Below are positions 8,045 through 17,871 of a DNA stretch of 61,529 bases, piece by piece. Source of the stretch: a virus; IMG/VR virus record IMGVR_UViG_3300043775_000604, positions 1 to 61,529 of that record; one strand, written 5' to 3'. A program made the translations under genes and the position numbers. A model generated the notes under the pieces. That model saw only the letters and a list, made by a program, of their open reading frames with translations. It was not told where the DNA came from and made no database searches. The stretch's first letter is position 1. Every line of letters starts with the position of its first letter.

Positions 8045-8647
8045 ATGAGTATGACGGCTGTATTTGATTTTATAATTAAACCGGTAGGCTCTAGATACAA
8101 TAACACTACAGATGTTAATGGTAATCCATTAATATTAAATACTAAGATAGAAAGTTTTAAATCAGTTAATAAAATAGCAGAAGTGGTTTCAGTGCCATTA
8201 GCTATTAAAACAGATATAAAACCTGGTGATATTATAGTAATACACCATAATGTATTTAGACGCTTTTATGATATTAGAGGTAGACAAAAGAATAGTAGAT
8301 CATACTTTAAAGAAGATCTATACTTCTGTTCACCTGACCAAATTTATTTGTATAAAAGAGATAGCGGATGGATTTCCTACGGAGATCGTTGCTTCGTTAA
8401 ACCTATAAAGAATACGAATCAATTTAAGCTAGATAAAGAGCGTAAACATATTGGAATACTAAAATATGGAAACGACTCCTTAAACAAGCTCGGAATCAAT
8501 CCTGGCGACCTAGTTGGATATAAACCTTACGGGGAATTTGAGTTCATCATAGACGATCAGAGATTATATTGTATGAAATCTAATGATATTGTAATTAAAT
8601 ATGGATATAAAGGAGACGAAGAGGAATATAATAGCCGCTGGTCATAA
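8045..8647 (+). CDS. Double GroES-like protein
   Basis: A 200-residue protein with two segments that each resemble a GroES beta-barrel. The first (residues about 1-65) has an IKPVG start and an IKPGDIIVIHHN strand; the second (about 135-190) has INPGDLVGYKPYG, then FIIDDQRLYCMKSNDIVIKYG, matching the end of GroES. The genome also has an ordinary groES at 4023. This larger form could be a capsid-specific cap for GroEL, comparable in role to T4 gp31. It ends 47 bases inside the next gene, which leads into the terminase genes. Confidence 0.5.
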   Translation: MSMTAVFDFIIKPVGSRYNNTTDVNGNPLILNTKIESFKSVNKIAEVVSVPLAIKTDIKPGDIIVIHHNVFRRFYDIRGRQKNSRSYFKEDLYFCSPDQIYLYKRDSGWISYGDRCFVKPIKNTNQFKLDKERKHIGILKYGNDSLNKLGINPGDLVGYKPYGEFEFIIDDQRLYCMKSNDIVIKYGYKGDEEEYNSRWS

Positions 8648-8876
8648 AGCAGTGCTAGAGTTAATCAAAGTAGCCGAAGAAGCTATCCTTGAAAATGGAG
8701 AAGACGATTTAAGTGCTGATAAATTAAAGAACGCTGCAGCTACAAAGAAGCTTGCCATTTTCGATGCATTTGAAATATTAGGTCGTATTCAAGACGAAGA
8801 ACGAATGATGGATGAAGCAGAGAATACCACTGAAACAAAAGTTTTCAAAGGTTTTGCAGAAGGGAGGTCTAAATAA
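8601..8876 (+). CDS. Putative small terminase subunit
   Basis: A 91-residue, mostly helical acidic protein directly ahead of the large terminase, overlapping it by one base and overlapping the upstream gene by 47. Position, size and the helical repeat (KAVLELIKVAEEAI, then AATKKLAIFDAFEILGRI) fit a small terminase or other packaging adaptor. No helix-turn-helix is obvious, so the call rests mainly on context. Confidence 0.5.
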   Translation: MDIKETKRNIIAAGHKAVLELIKVAEEAILENGEDDLSADKLKNAAATKKLAIFDAFEILGRIQDEERMMDEAENTTETKVFKGFAEGRSK

Positions 8877-11098
8877 TGTACGAACAAACTTTATATAAAG
8901 AGATCAACGATCATATTAGACCAAACATAATAAAGCAAAAGAATAGACACAATAAATGGGAGTATGGTTATAACAAAGAATTTGATGTTGTTGTTATAAG
9001 CCGCACTGGTAAAATCGGAGAGATATACGAAATACAGAATCTTAAGATTGCATTACCATTAATTGAAAGCTCTTATAAAAGATCGAATAAACAAGAAGAT
9101 CAATATTGGGAACAGTTAAATATACCAAAGGAGATCTCGAAAATAAAAAATGTTTTTGATTGGAACAAATATCCGGATGCTTTTAAGGAACGCTGGTATG
9201 ACTACATCGATCAAGAATTTAAACACAGAGAAGAAGGATTTTCATTTTATAATAATGGTAAACCTACTTATATAACAGGTACACATTATATGTACTTGCA
9301 ATGGAGCAAGATAGACGTTGGGGCTCCCGATTTCAGGGAATCTAATAGATTGTTCTTCATATTTTGGGAAGCATGTAAAGCTGATAATAGATGTTATGGT
9401 ATGTCTTATTTAAAGAATAGACGTTCTGGATTTTCATTTATGTCTTCAGCTGAGCTAGTTAATCAAGCAACTATATCAAGTGATTCTAGATATGGTATAT
9501 TATCAAAGTCTGGGGCAGATGCTAAAAAGATGTTTACAGATAAGGTTGTGCCTATATCAATAAATTATCCATTCTTTTTCAAACCTATCCAGGACGGTAT
9601 GGATAGACCTAAAACAGAATTAGCTTATAGAATACCTGCATCAAAACTTACGCGTAAGAAACTTGATACAAATGAAAAGCTAGAAGAGCTCGACGGTTTA
9701 GATACTACTATTGACTGGAAGAATACCGGTGATAACTCTTATGATGGTGAAAAACTAAAACTATTAGTACACGACGAGAGTGGTAAATGGGAAAGACCAG
9801 ACAATATATTAAATAACTGGAGGGTTACAAAAACCTGTTTGCGTTTAGGGGCTAGGATCATTGGTAAATGTATGATGGGTTCTACTTCGAACGCTTTAGA
9901 TAAAGGAGGAGAAAACTTTAAAAAACTTTATTATGATTCAGACGTTACGAAAAGAAACCGCAATGGACAGACTGCTTCAGGATTATATAGTTTGTTCATA
10001 CCTATGGAATGGTCGTACGAGGGATTCATTGATACTTATGGGTTACCTGTATTCGATACTCCAAAAAAACCAGTAAAAGGAGTTGATGGTAGGCTTATTG
10101 AAATGGGGGTAATAGAGCATTGGCAGAATGAAGTTGAAGGTTTAAAAAACAACTCAGATGCTTTAAATGAATATTATAGACAGTTCCCACGTACAGAGCA
10201 ACATGCTTTTAGAGATGAAGCTAAACAATCATTATTCAATCTTACTAAGATATACGAACAGATAGATTATAACGATGATCTAAGAAATACAAACGTTATC
10301 ACACGCGGTAGTTTTCAATGGGAGAACGGTATACAAGATTCAAAAGTAATGTTTTATCCAAATAAAGACGGTAGATTTTTAATTAGCTGGATTCCCGATA
10401 AATACTTACAAAACCGCGTAATAATAAAAGATGGGATTAAATACCCAGGAAATGAACACTGTGGAGCATTTGGCTGCGATAGTTATGATATATCAGGAAC
10501 AGTGGATTCTAGAGGTTCTAACGGGGCTTTACATGGCTTAACTAAGTTTTCAATGGAAAACATACCTCCTAATCATTTCTTTTTAGAATATGTAGCTAGA
10601 CCGCAAACTGCTGAGATATTCTTTGAAGAAGTTCTAATGGCTTGTGTCTTTTACGGTATGCCAATATTAGCAGAAAATAATAAAGCTAGATTACTATATT
10701 ATTTTAAGAGAAGAGGGTATAGAGGATTTTCCATGAATAGACCTGATAAAGTTTGGAATAAATTATCACCAACAGAGAAAGAGATTGGTGGTATACCTAA
10801 CTCAGGGCAGGATATTATACAAGCTCATGCAGCAGCCATTGAAACCTATATAGAGAACCACGTTGGTATACAAGGAGATAATCACGGTGATATGTACTTT
10901 CAAAGAACATTAAATGATTGGGCAAGATTTAATATAAACGATAGAACGAAGCATGATGCTTCTATTAGTTCTGGTTTGGCTATTATGGCTTGCAATAGAC
11001 ACATGTATTCTCCTGTTTATGAAACAGCTAAACGACAAGTTCCGTTGAATTTCAAGAAATATAATAATAGTGGAAATACTTCAAAAATAATACAATAA
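8876..11098 (+). CDS. Terminase large subunit
   Basis: A 740-residue packaging motor and nuclease. The ATPase part has a divergent Walker A at 180-188 (NRRSGFS, no classical GKS) and Walker B LLVHDES with Asp300-Glu301. The C-terminal RNase H-like nuclease shows GCDSYD with Asp535 as first metal ligand, an LAENN glutamate further on, and a KHDASI aspartate near the end. It is followed directly by the portal gene. The long N-terminal region and the RR-G-S P-loop resemble terminases of crAss-like and other Bacteroidota podophages. Confidence 0.9.
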   Translation: MYEQTLYKEINDHIRPNIIKQKNRHNKWEYGYNKEFDVVVISRTGKIGEIYEIQNLKIALPLIESSYKRSNKQEDQYWEQLNIPKEISKIKNVFDWNKYPDAFKERWYDYIDQEFKHREEGFSFYNNGKPTYITGTHYMYLQWSKIDVGAPDFRESNRLFFIFWEACKADNRCYGMSYLKNRRSGFSFMSSAELVNQATISSDSRYGILSKSGADAKKMFTDKVVPISINYPFFFKPIQDGMDRPKTELAYRIPASKLTRKKLDTNEKLEELDGLDTTIDWKNTGDNSYDGEKLKLLVHDESGKWERPDNILNNWRVTKTCLRLGARIIGKCMMGSTSNALDKGGENFKKLYYDSDVTKRNRNGQTASGLYSLFIPMEWSYEGFIDTYGLPVFDTPKKPVKGVDGRLIEMGVIEHWQNEVEGLKNNSDALNEYYRQFPRTEQHAFRDEAKQSLFNLTKIYEQIDYNDDLRNTNVITRGSFQWENGIQDSKVMFYPNKDGRFLISWIPDKYLQNRVIIKDGIKYPGNEHCGAFGCDSYDISGTVDSRGSNGALHGLTKFSMENIPPNHFFLEYVARPQTAEIFFEEVLMACVFYGMPILAENNKARLLYYFKRRGYRGFSMNRPDKVWNKLSPTEKEIGGIPNSGQDIIQAHAAAIETYIENHVGIQGDNHGDMYFQRTLNDWARFNINDRTKHDASISSGLAIMACNRHMYSPVYETAKRQVPLNFKKYNNSGNTSKIIQ

Positions 11099-13501
11099 AT
11101 GATTTATACTAATAGCAATAGTTCTTTTCCAAGTCAGGTAGTACCTGATCAAGTGAAACAAACATTAGAATACGGAGCACTTGTTGGAAGAGCTATAGAA
11201 AACGAATGGTTTAGAGGAGACCGTGTTGGAGGAGCTGGTAACGATAGATTCGGTTCTAACTGGCAAAACTTTCATAGGTTAAGACTTTATGCAAGGGGAG
11301 AACAGCCTATACAAAAATACAAAGATGAATTATCTATAAACGGTGATTTATCTTATTTGAATTTAGATTGGAAACCTATTCCTATTTTACCTAAATTCGT
11401 TGATATTGTTGTTAATGGTATATCTAACAAAAGCTATAGTATAAAAGCTTATGCACAAGATCCAGCGTCTACAAAAGCTAAAACAGATTATGCTGCTAGT
11501 ATAATAAGAGACATGATGGCTCGTGATTTCTTAGATGAAATACAAACTAAATTAGGTGTAAACTTATATAATACAAACGATCCTAAAAACTTACCAGAGT
11601 CTACTGAAGAATTAGAAATGAGACTTCAGCTTGACTATAAACCATCTATTGAGATTGCAGAGGAAGAAGTTATAAACCAAGTATTAGCTACTAATAAATA
11701 TGATTTAATCGCAAAGAGACTTAATTATGATCTAACTGTTATTGGTATTGCATGTGCTAAGACCTCGTGGAATCCAGCTAATGGTATAGTTATTGATTAC
11801 GTTGATCCAGCTAACTTGGTATACTCTTATACAGAGGATCCAAACTTTGAGGATGTATATTATGTTGGTGAAGTAAAAGCGATAAGCCTAGAAGAATTAA
11901 AAAAGCAATTTCCTTATTTGTCTAATGATGAATTAAAAGAGATTGAAAAATATCCTGGAGATATGAATTACATTCGTAACTATCCAGGGCAAAGTATGGA
12001 CAATACAACTGTGCAGGTTTTATATTTCGAATACAAGACATATTCAAATCAAGTATTTAAAATAAAACAAACAGAACAAGGGATGGAAAAAGCTATTGAG
12101 AAAGATGATAGCTTTGATCCGCCAGAAAGTGATAACTTCAAAAGAGTATCAAGAAGCATCGAAGTTTTATACACAGGAGCTAAAATCCTTGGGTATGAGA
12201 AAATGCTAGAATGGAAGTTAGCTGAGAATATGACGCGCCCATTTGCTGATACGACTAAAGTGCAGATGAATTATAATATCTGTGCGCCTAGAATGTATAA
12301 AGGTAGAATTGAATCATTAGTAAGTAGAACTACTACTTTTGCTGATATGATCCAGTTAACACACCTTAAGTTACAACAGGTATTAGCTAGAATGGTTCCA
12401 GATGGAGTATTCGTTGATGTCGATGGTTTAGCTGAAGTTGATTTAGGTAATGGAACAAATTACAATCCAGCAGAAGCGCTTAATATGTATTTCCAAACGG
12501 GTAGTATCGTTGGTAGATCCATGTCACAAGATGGTGGAGTTAACCAAGGTAAAGTGCCAATTCAAGAATTACAAACATCAAACGGTAACGCTAAGATACA
12601 AGCGCTTATAGGTACATACCAGTACTACTTACAAATGATCCGTGATGTTACCGGATTGAATGAAGCTAGAGATGGAAGTACGCCTGATAAAGATGCTTTA
12701 GTTGGATTACAGAAAATGGCAGCTGCTAATTCTAATACAGCTACACGTCACATAAAAGATGCTAGTTTATATTTAACATTGAGAACATGTGAAAATATAT
12801 CATTGAGAATATCTGATTCACTTAATTTCCCATTGACAAGACAATCTTTAATAGAGAGTATATCTTTGTTCAATGTGGAAACATTAAAAGAGATTGAGAA
12901 TTTGAACATCCACGATTTTGGCATCTTCTTAGAGCTAGAACCAGAAGAAGAGGAAAGAGCAGCCTTCGAAAGAAATGTGCAAATAGCTTTACAAGCGGGT
13001 AATATAGATCTTGAAGATGTTATTGACTTGAATCAGATAAGTAACATTGGATTAGCTAATCAAGCTTTAAAATTCAAGAAGAAGAAAAAGCAAGAAAGAG
13101 ATCAAGCTAATCAACAAGAAATGATTAGAGCACAAAGCGAAGCGCAAGCACAAGCATCAGAAGCAGCTGCAATGGCGGAGGTACAGAAAAGAGAAGCTTT
13201 AGCGCAAACAGAAATACAAGTATTACAATCTAAGTCTCAATTTGAGATGCAAAGAATGATGCAAGAAATGTCTATAAAGAAACAACTTATGGCAGAACAA
13301 TTCAAATATGATTTGGAGCTTGCAAAACTTCAAGTAGATATTGCTAATAAAAAATTACAACAAGCAGAAGATCGTAAAGATCAAAGAACTAAGATACAAG
13401 CAACACAGCAATCAGAATTAATTGAGCAAAGAAAGAATAATACGATGCCAAAAGATTTTGAGAACTCAGGAGTAGATACACTCGACTTAGGTCTTATGTA
13501 A
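11099..13501 (+). CDS. Portal protein
   Basis: An 800-residue portal, starting one base after the terminase stop. The first 550 residues are the ordered portal core. The last 150 are a long helix rich in Gln, Ala, Lys and Glu, like the C-terminal barrel helix of large podovirus portals that extends into the head. It should form the dodecameric DNA channel at one vertex. The call rests on length, context between terminase and scaffold, and the helical barrel. Confidence 0.85.
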   Translation: MIYTNSNSSFPSQVVPDQVKQTLEYGALVGRAIENEWFRGDRVGGAGNDRFGSNWQNFHRLRLYARGEQPIQKYKDELSINGDLSYLNLDWKPIPILPKFVDIVVNGISNKSYSIKAYAQDPASTKAKTDYAASIIRDMMARDFLDEIQTKLGVNLYNTNDPKNLPESTEELEMRLQLDYKPSIEIAEEEVINQVLATNKYDLIAKRLNYDLTVIGIACAKTSWNPANGIVIDYVDPANLVYSYTEDPNFEDVYYVGEVKAISLEELKKQFPYLSNDELKEIEKYPGDMNYIRNYPGQSMDNTTVQVLYFEYKTYSNQVFKIKQTEQGMEKAIEKDDSFDPPESDNFKRVSRSIEVLYTGAKILGYEKMLEWKLAENMTRPFADTTKVQMNYNICAPRMYKGRIESLVSRTTTFADMIQLTHLKLQQVLARMVPDGVFVDVDGLAEVDLGNGTNYNPAEALNMYFQTGSIVGRSMSQDGGVNQGKVPIQELQTSNGNAKIQALIGTYQYYLQMIRDVTGLNEARDGSTPDKDALVGLQKMAAANSNTATRHIKDASLYLTLRTCENISLRISDSLNFPLTRQSLIESISLFNVETLKEIENLNIHDFGIFLELEPEEEERAAFERNVQIALQAGNIDLEDVIDLNQISNIGLANQALKFKKKKKQERDQANQQEMIRAQSEAQAQASEAAAMAEVQKREALAQTEIQVLQSKSQFEMQRMMQEMSIKKQLMAEQFKYDLELAKLQVDIANKKLQQAEDRKDQRTKIQATQQSELIEQRKNNTMPKDFENSGVDTLDLGLM

Positions 13502-13531
13502 AAATATTAACCAATTATATATTATTATATT

Positions 13532-14722
13532 ATGTCAGAACAAGTAAAACAAGAAGGAAGTTTTAAAATGCAAAAACCAAAACCCGCTGCTAGAAAGTTA
13601 AATAAACCTGCAGTGGTTACAAAAGTTGATTTACAAACTAAACCAGAAGATAATGCCATTCAAGAGCAAAACACAAATGCAGGCGTGCTGGGCAATGAAG
13701 TCACCAAAGTGGAATTGCCAAAAGTGGATGAAAGAAACACCGAACCCGCAATCATTACCCAAAGCATTGAAGCGCCAGCCGAAGAAGTAACTCATATTAA
13801 TGTAATCCAAGAGATTTCAGAAGAAGAGGTTATTGCTAGTTCAAAAGAATTAGAACAAGAAGCAGCTGCAGCTGTTAGTGTGGCAGAAAGCACTGGTAAG
13901 CAATTACCAGAGAACATTGAGAAGTTGATTTCATTTATGGAAGATACTGGAGGAACAGTTGAGGACTATGTTAGATTGAATGCTGATTACTCAAATGTTA
14001 ACAATGAATTATTATTAAAAGAATACTATAAAAAAACAAGACCTCATCTTAACGAGGAAGAAATTGATTTCCTAATGGATGATCGATTTGCATACGATGA
14101 AGACGAGGACGATGAACGCGATATCCGTAAAAAGAAATTAGCGTTTAAAGAAGAAGTTGCAAAAGCTAAGGGGTTTCTTGAAGATCTTAAAGAAAAATAC
14201 TACGAGGAAGTAAAGTTACGACCAAGTGTAAATAAGGATCAACAAAAAGCACTTGACTTTTTCAATAGATATCAAAAAGAGCAAGAAGTTGTGGAAGATC
14301 AACATTTAAAGTTTAAGAACGACACAAAGAGTTTTTTCTCACAAGATTTCAAAGGTTTTGATTTCAAATTAGGTGAAAAGAATTTTAGATATGGAGTTCA
14401 GAACACAGATGTTGTAGCAGATAAGCAATCGAATATTACTAACTTAGTCAAGAAGTTCTTGAATGATAAAGGAGAAGTAACAGATTTGAAAGGTTATCAC
14501 AAAGCAATGTATGCTGCAGAAAACGTAGATACTTTGGCTAATCATTTTTATGAACAAGGCAAAGCAGATGCTATTAAAGAAATTACTGCAAAATCAAATA
14601 ATATTACGACCGCTCCAAGGCAAACTGCAAGTGGTGAAATATTTGTAAATGGTTTTAAAGTTAAAGCAATTAATGGTGTGGACTCTACAAAATTAAAAAT
14701 AAAGAGTAAATTTAACAACTAA
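13532..14722 (+). CDS. Capsid scaffold-like protein
   Basis: A 396-residue, highly charged and largely helical protein between portal and major capsid protein, the usual scaffold position. The first 120 residues are low complexity (Pro, Glu, Val), the middle 140-290 is acidic coiled coil, and the last part is basic. It probably guides procapsid assembly and may be removed later. No protease gene is evident nearby. Confidence 0.65.
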   Translation: MSEQVKQEGSFKMQKPKPAARKLNKPAVVTKVDLQTKPEDNAIQEQNTNAGVLGNEVTKVELPKVDERNTEPAIITQSIEAPAEEVTHINVIQEISEEEVIASSKELEQEAAAAVSVAESTGKQLPENIEKLISFMEDTGGTVEDYVRLNADYSNVNNELLLKEYYKKTRPHLNEEEIDFLMDDRFAYDEDEDDERDIRKKKLAFKEEVAKAKGFLEDLKEKYYEEVKLRPSVNKDQQKALDFFNRYQKEQEVVEDQHLKFKNDTKSFFSQDFKGFDFKLGEKNFRYGVQNTDVVADKQSNITNLVKKFLNDKGEVTDLKGYHKAMYAAENVDTLANHFYEQGKADAIKEITAKSNNITTAPRQTASGEIFVNGFKVKAINGVDSTKLKIKSKFNN

Positions 14723-14734
14723 AATTAAAAAACT

Positions 14735-16186
14735 ATGGCAAATATCACGCCTAACTTTGGGACCATTAAACCGTCTCAGAAGCAACAAGCTTTAGAAACA
14801 AACTATTTAAACTTTACGGATCCTAATAATGCGGATTTCGTATCTTTCGCACAACAATATTTACCTGAAATCTACGAACAAGAAGTAGAGCGTTATGGTA
14901 ATAGAACATTATCAGGATTCTTACGCATGGTAGGAGCTGAGATGCCAATGGCTTCAGATCAGGTTATTTGGTCAGAACAAAATAGATTACACATTGCTTA
15001 TACAGGAGTTGATGTAACAAGTGCCGCCGCTAATACATTACTTATCCCTGTAAATTTAACGCCATCTGATCCTAAAGATTTCGTACAAAACGTTATTTCT
15101 ATTAATCAGACTATCGTTATTATGAATCCTGATACAGGATTAGAGGTTAAAGCTATTGTTACTGCTAGTAACGTTACTACTGGCGCATTAACCGTTGCTC
15201 CTTATACTGCTGCTACATTAGCCGCTGCTGGTTTTACAGATTCTATGGACGATTTGAAAATCTTTGTTTATGGTTCTGAATACAAAAAAGGATCTACATT
15301 AACAGGAGACAACTATACAAGCATCGAACCAAGCTTTACTCAATTTTCTAACTCACCTATCATTATCCGTAACAAATATGTTGTTAATGGATCTGATACA
15401 GCTCAAATTGGATGGGTAGAGATTGCTACTGAAGATGGTGCTGGTGGATTCATGTGGTATTTAAAAGCAGAATCTGAAACAAGATTACGTTTCGAAGACT
15501 ACCTAGAAATGTCTGTTGTTGAAGGTGAATTAGCTGCTGCTGGATCAGCTGCTTTGGCTGCTGGTAAAAAAGGTACACAAGGTCTTTTTGCTGCTGTAGA
15601 AGAAAGAGGTAATGTATTAAACAACTTCTCTGCTGCTGCTGGTTTAACTGAGTTTGATTCAATCTTAAGAAACTTAGATACTCAAGGAGCTATTGAAGAG
15701 AACATGTTATTCTTAAACCGCCAAACTTCATTAGATTTTGATGATATGTTAGCTGCTTTATCTTCTGGTGCTGCTGGAGGTGTTGCTTACGGTTTATTCG
15801 AAAACTCTGAAGAGATGGCATTAAACTTAGGATTTGCAGGTTTCCGTAGAGGATCTTATGATTTCTACAAAACTGACTGGAAATACTTAAATGATGCATC
15901 GACTCGTGGAGGTATGCTTAAATCTGCAATTGATGGAGTTTTAGTTCCAGCTGGTACTTCAACTGTTTACGATCAAATCTTAGGAACAAACATTCGTAGA
16001 CCATTCTTACACGTTCGTTATAGAGCTTCACAAGCTGATGACCGTAGAATGAAATCTTGGGTGCTTGGATCTGTTGGTGGCGCTTACACTTCTGACTTAG
16101 ATGCAATGGAGGTAAACTTCTTATCAGAAAGATGTTTATGTGTTCAAGGTGCTAATAACTTCGTGTTATTCACATCTATCGGATAA
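14735..16186 (+). CDS. Major capsid protein
   Basis: A 483-residue protein in the standard place after the scaffold, with Ala- and Gly-rich composition and codon choice that is noticeably more regular (many TCT, GCT, GTT codons) than its neighbours, as expected of the most highly expressed gene. The segment YEQEVERYGNRTLSGFLRMVGAEMPMASDQVIW resembles major capsid proteins of Bacteroidota podophages in its arrangement. It is followed by a strong terminator. Confidence 0.85.
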   Translation: MANITPNFGTIKPSQKQQALETNYLNFTDPNNADFVSFAQQYLPEIYEQEVERYGNRTLSGFLRMVGAEMPMASDQVIWSEQNRLHIAYTGVDVTSAAANTLLIPVNLTPSDPKDFVQNVISINQTIVIMNPDTGLEVKAIVTASNVTTGALTVAPYTAATLAAAGFTDSMDDLKIFVYGSEYKKGSTLTGDNYTSIEPSFTQFSNSPIIIRNKYVVNGSDTAQIGWVEIATEDGAGGFMWYLKAESETRLRFEDYLEMSVVEGELAAAGSAALAAGKKGTQGLFAAVEERGNVLNNFSAAAGLTEFDSILRNLDTQGAIEENMLFLNRQTSLDFDDMLAALSSGAAGGVAYGLFENSEEMALNLGFAGFRRGSYDFYKTDWKYLNDASTRGGMLKSAIDGVLVPAGTSTVYDQILGTNIRRPFLHVRYRASQADDRRMKSWVLGSVGGAYTSDLDAMEVNFLSERCLCVQGANNFVLFTSIG

Positions 16187-16207
16187 TCCAAATAAATACT
16201 GTAAATT

Positions 16208-16234
16208 TTACCCCTGTTGTACATACGGGGGTAA
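16208..16234 (+). terminator. Terminator after major capsid gene
   Basis: Ten-base-pair stem (TTACCCCTGT against ACGGGGGTAA, one wobble) with a 7-base loop, 21 bases after the capsid stop, followed by a T-rich run. It would make capsid mRNA end here in part and separate it from the neck genes. Confidence 0.75.
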
Positions 16235-16271
16235 TCTTTACCTTTTACAAATTAACTAATTATATTATATC

Positions 16272-17036
16272 ATGTCAAAACAAACAAAAACAGAACCTCA
16301 AGTATGGGAGGTAAAAGATAGAACATATTTATTAATGGGACCACATAGTCCATTAACATACACAATTTCGTCAAGACATTCAAGGAGATTTCCTTTATTA
16401 TGGTTTGATGAAGATAAAAAAGAACAAAGAGAATTAAGATATGCAACTAATCAGAACTCACCATTTGTAGATGAACAAAAAGGAGAAGCAACATTAGGGC
16501 ATATTATGTTCAAGGACGGAGTATTAACCGTTCCAAAAGACAAGCAAAATTTACAAAAGTTATTATCACTTTATCATCCGATGCTAAATAGAAAGTACAA
16601 AGAATTTGATTCCGTACTTATAGCAGTTGATGAACTTGATTCATTAGAAACAGAACTAGAAGCAATGAATGCAGCGCAATCAATGGACATTGATCAAGCT
16701 GAATCAATCTTGAGAGTAGAGATTGGATCTAAGGTGTCTAAGATGACTTCTAAGGAGATAAAAAGAGACTTAATGATATTTGCTAAAAGAAACCCATATT
16801 TATTCTTAGATTTGGTTAATGACGAAAATATTCAGCTACGCAATTTTGCTATTAAAGCATGTGAAGCTAACATTATAAAGTTGTCAGATGATCAGCGTGA
16901 TTTTAAATGGTCGTCAAACGGCAAGAAGCTAATGACAGTACCTTTTGATGAAAATCCGTATTCGGCTATGGCAGCATTTTTTAAGACAGACGAGGGTATA
17001 GAGATCTTTCAGTCTATTGAGAAAAAACTTCAATAA
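16272..17036 (+). CDS. Conserved virion-associated protein of unknown role
   Basis: A 254-residue protein. The first 75 residues are beta-rich (VWEVKDRTYLLMGPHSPLTYTI), the centre is helical and charged, and the end contains SAMAAFFKTDEGIEIFQSIEKKL. It lies between capsid and neck genes. I associate this N-terminal pattern with an unassigned protein of the same gene block in related phages. A head or neck accessory role is likely, no enzymatic motif is visible. Confidence 0.6.
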   Translation: MSKQTKTEPQVWEVKDRTYLLMGPHSPLTYTISSRHSRRFPLLWFDEDKKEQRELRYATNQNSPFVDEQKGEATLGHIMFKDGVLTVPKDKQNLQKLLSLYHPMLNRKYKEFDSVLIAVDELDSLETELEAMNAAQSMDIDQAESILRVEIGSKVSKMTSKEIKRDLMIFAKRNPYLFLDLVNDENIQLRNFAIKACEANIIKLSDDQRDFKWSSNGKKLMTVPFDENPYSAMAAFFKTDEGIEIFQSIEKKLQ

Positions 17037-17054
17037 CACGTAATACTAATATAT

Positions 17055-17090
17055 GGGCGGCTATTGCGTAGATAAACGTGGTAGCTGCCT
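17055..17090 (+). other. Long hairpin between head and neck genes
   Basis: Bases 17056-17069 pair with 17076-17089 as an uninterrupted 14-bp stem (four G-T wobbles) around a 6-base loop. It is not followed by a T-run, so it is not a classical terminator. Its left flank TAATATATGGGCGGCTATTG resembles the late-arm element at 58465, so it may overlap a late promoter or be an mRNA processing or protection site. Confidence 0.5.
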
Positions 17091-17113
17091 AAATATTATA
17101 ATAAAAACAAACA

Positions 17114-17866
17114 ATGGCAATAAACGTAGATACAGTTTACAAGACAGTACTTTCTATTCTTAATAAAGAGCAGAGAGGCTATATGACTCCAGATGAGTTT
17201 AACAAAGTAGCAACACAGGTTCAATTAGAGATATTTGAATCTTATTTTGATGATTTAAACCAACAATTAAGGATTCCTCAATCTAATACGGAATATGCCG
17301 ATAGACAAAAGAATATAGACAGTATGTTATCTATATTCAAAACATTTGGTTCCTGCACTAAACCTATGGGAGCAGACTATTTTGTGGTGCCTTCTAATCT
17401 ACACAAGTTAGGTACCGTTATATATAAAGATGAAATAGAAATAGAAAGGGTTCAAAAAGATCAATTAATATATCTTAATTTATCACCTCTTACAAAGCCA
17501 ACAAAACAATTTCCAGTATACTTATACGAGAACGCTACATTAGGGGTTGCAGGTACAGCAGCAACATTACCTCGTATATATGTTCATCCAAGAGATATAA
17601 CATTAGCCGCGGATATAAGTGTTTCTTATATTAGAAAACCGGTAGATGTTGTGTGGGGTTATACTGGTATAGGAGGAGTCACTTGGACAAATGGACCATA
17701 CATATATTCTGCTAGTAATTCTGTTCAATTTGACTTAGATGCAGCAGAACAAACTAATGTTATAACTAAGATATTATTATATGCTGGTGTTATAGTAAGA
17801 GACCCTGAGATTGTACAAATAGCAGCTCAGAAATCACAACAAGAAGAAAATAACTCTAAAAACTAA
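17114..17866 (+). CDS. Neck / head-tail adaptor protein
   Basis: A 250-residue protein with a helical N-terminus (1-75) and a beta-rich rest containing a YVHP block and VSYIRKPVDVVWGY, a pattern seen in adaptor proteins just downstream of capsid genes in crAss-like and related podophages. It probably joins portal to tail. The next gene follows after 5 bases. Confidence 0.6.
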   Translation: MAINVDTVYKTVLSILNKEQRGYMTPDEFNKVATQVQLEIFESYFDDLNQQLRIPQSNTEYADRQKNIDSMLSIFKTFGSCTKPMGADYFVVPSNLHKLGTVIYKDEIEIERVQKDQLIYLNLSPLTKPTKQFPVYLYENATLGVAGTAATLPRIYVHPRDITLAADISVSYIRKPVDVVWGYTGIGGVTWTNGPYIYSASNSVQFDLDAAEQTNVITKILLYAGVIVRDPEIVQIAAQKSQQEENNSKN

Positions 17867-17871
17867 AATAT

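Noticed and set aside
15450-16106. Gln/His-rich - strand ORFs opposite the major capsid gene
   Set aside because: They are shadows of the highly biased codon use of the capsid gene and have no starts or spacing of their own.
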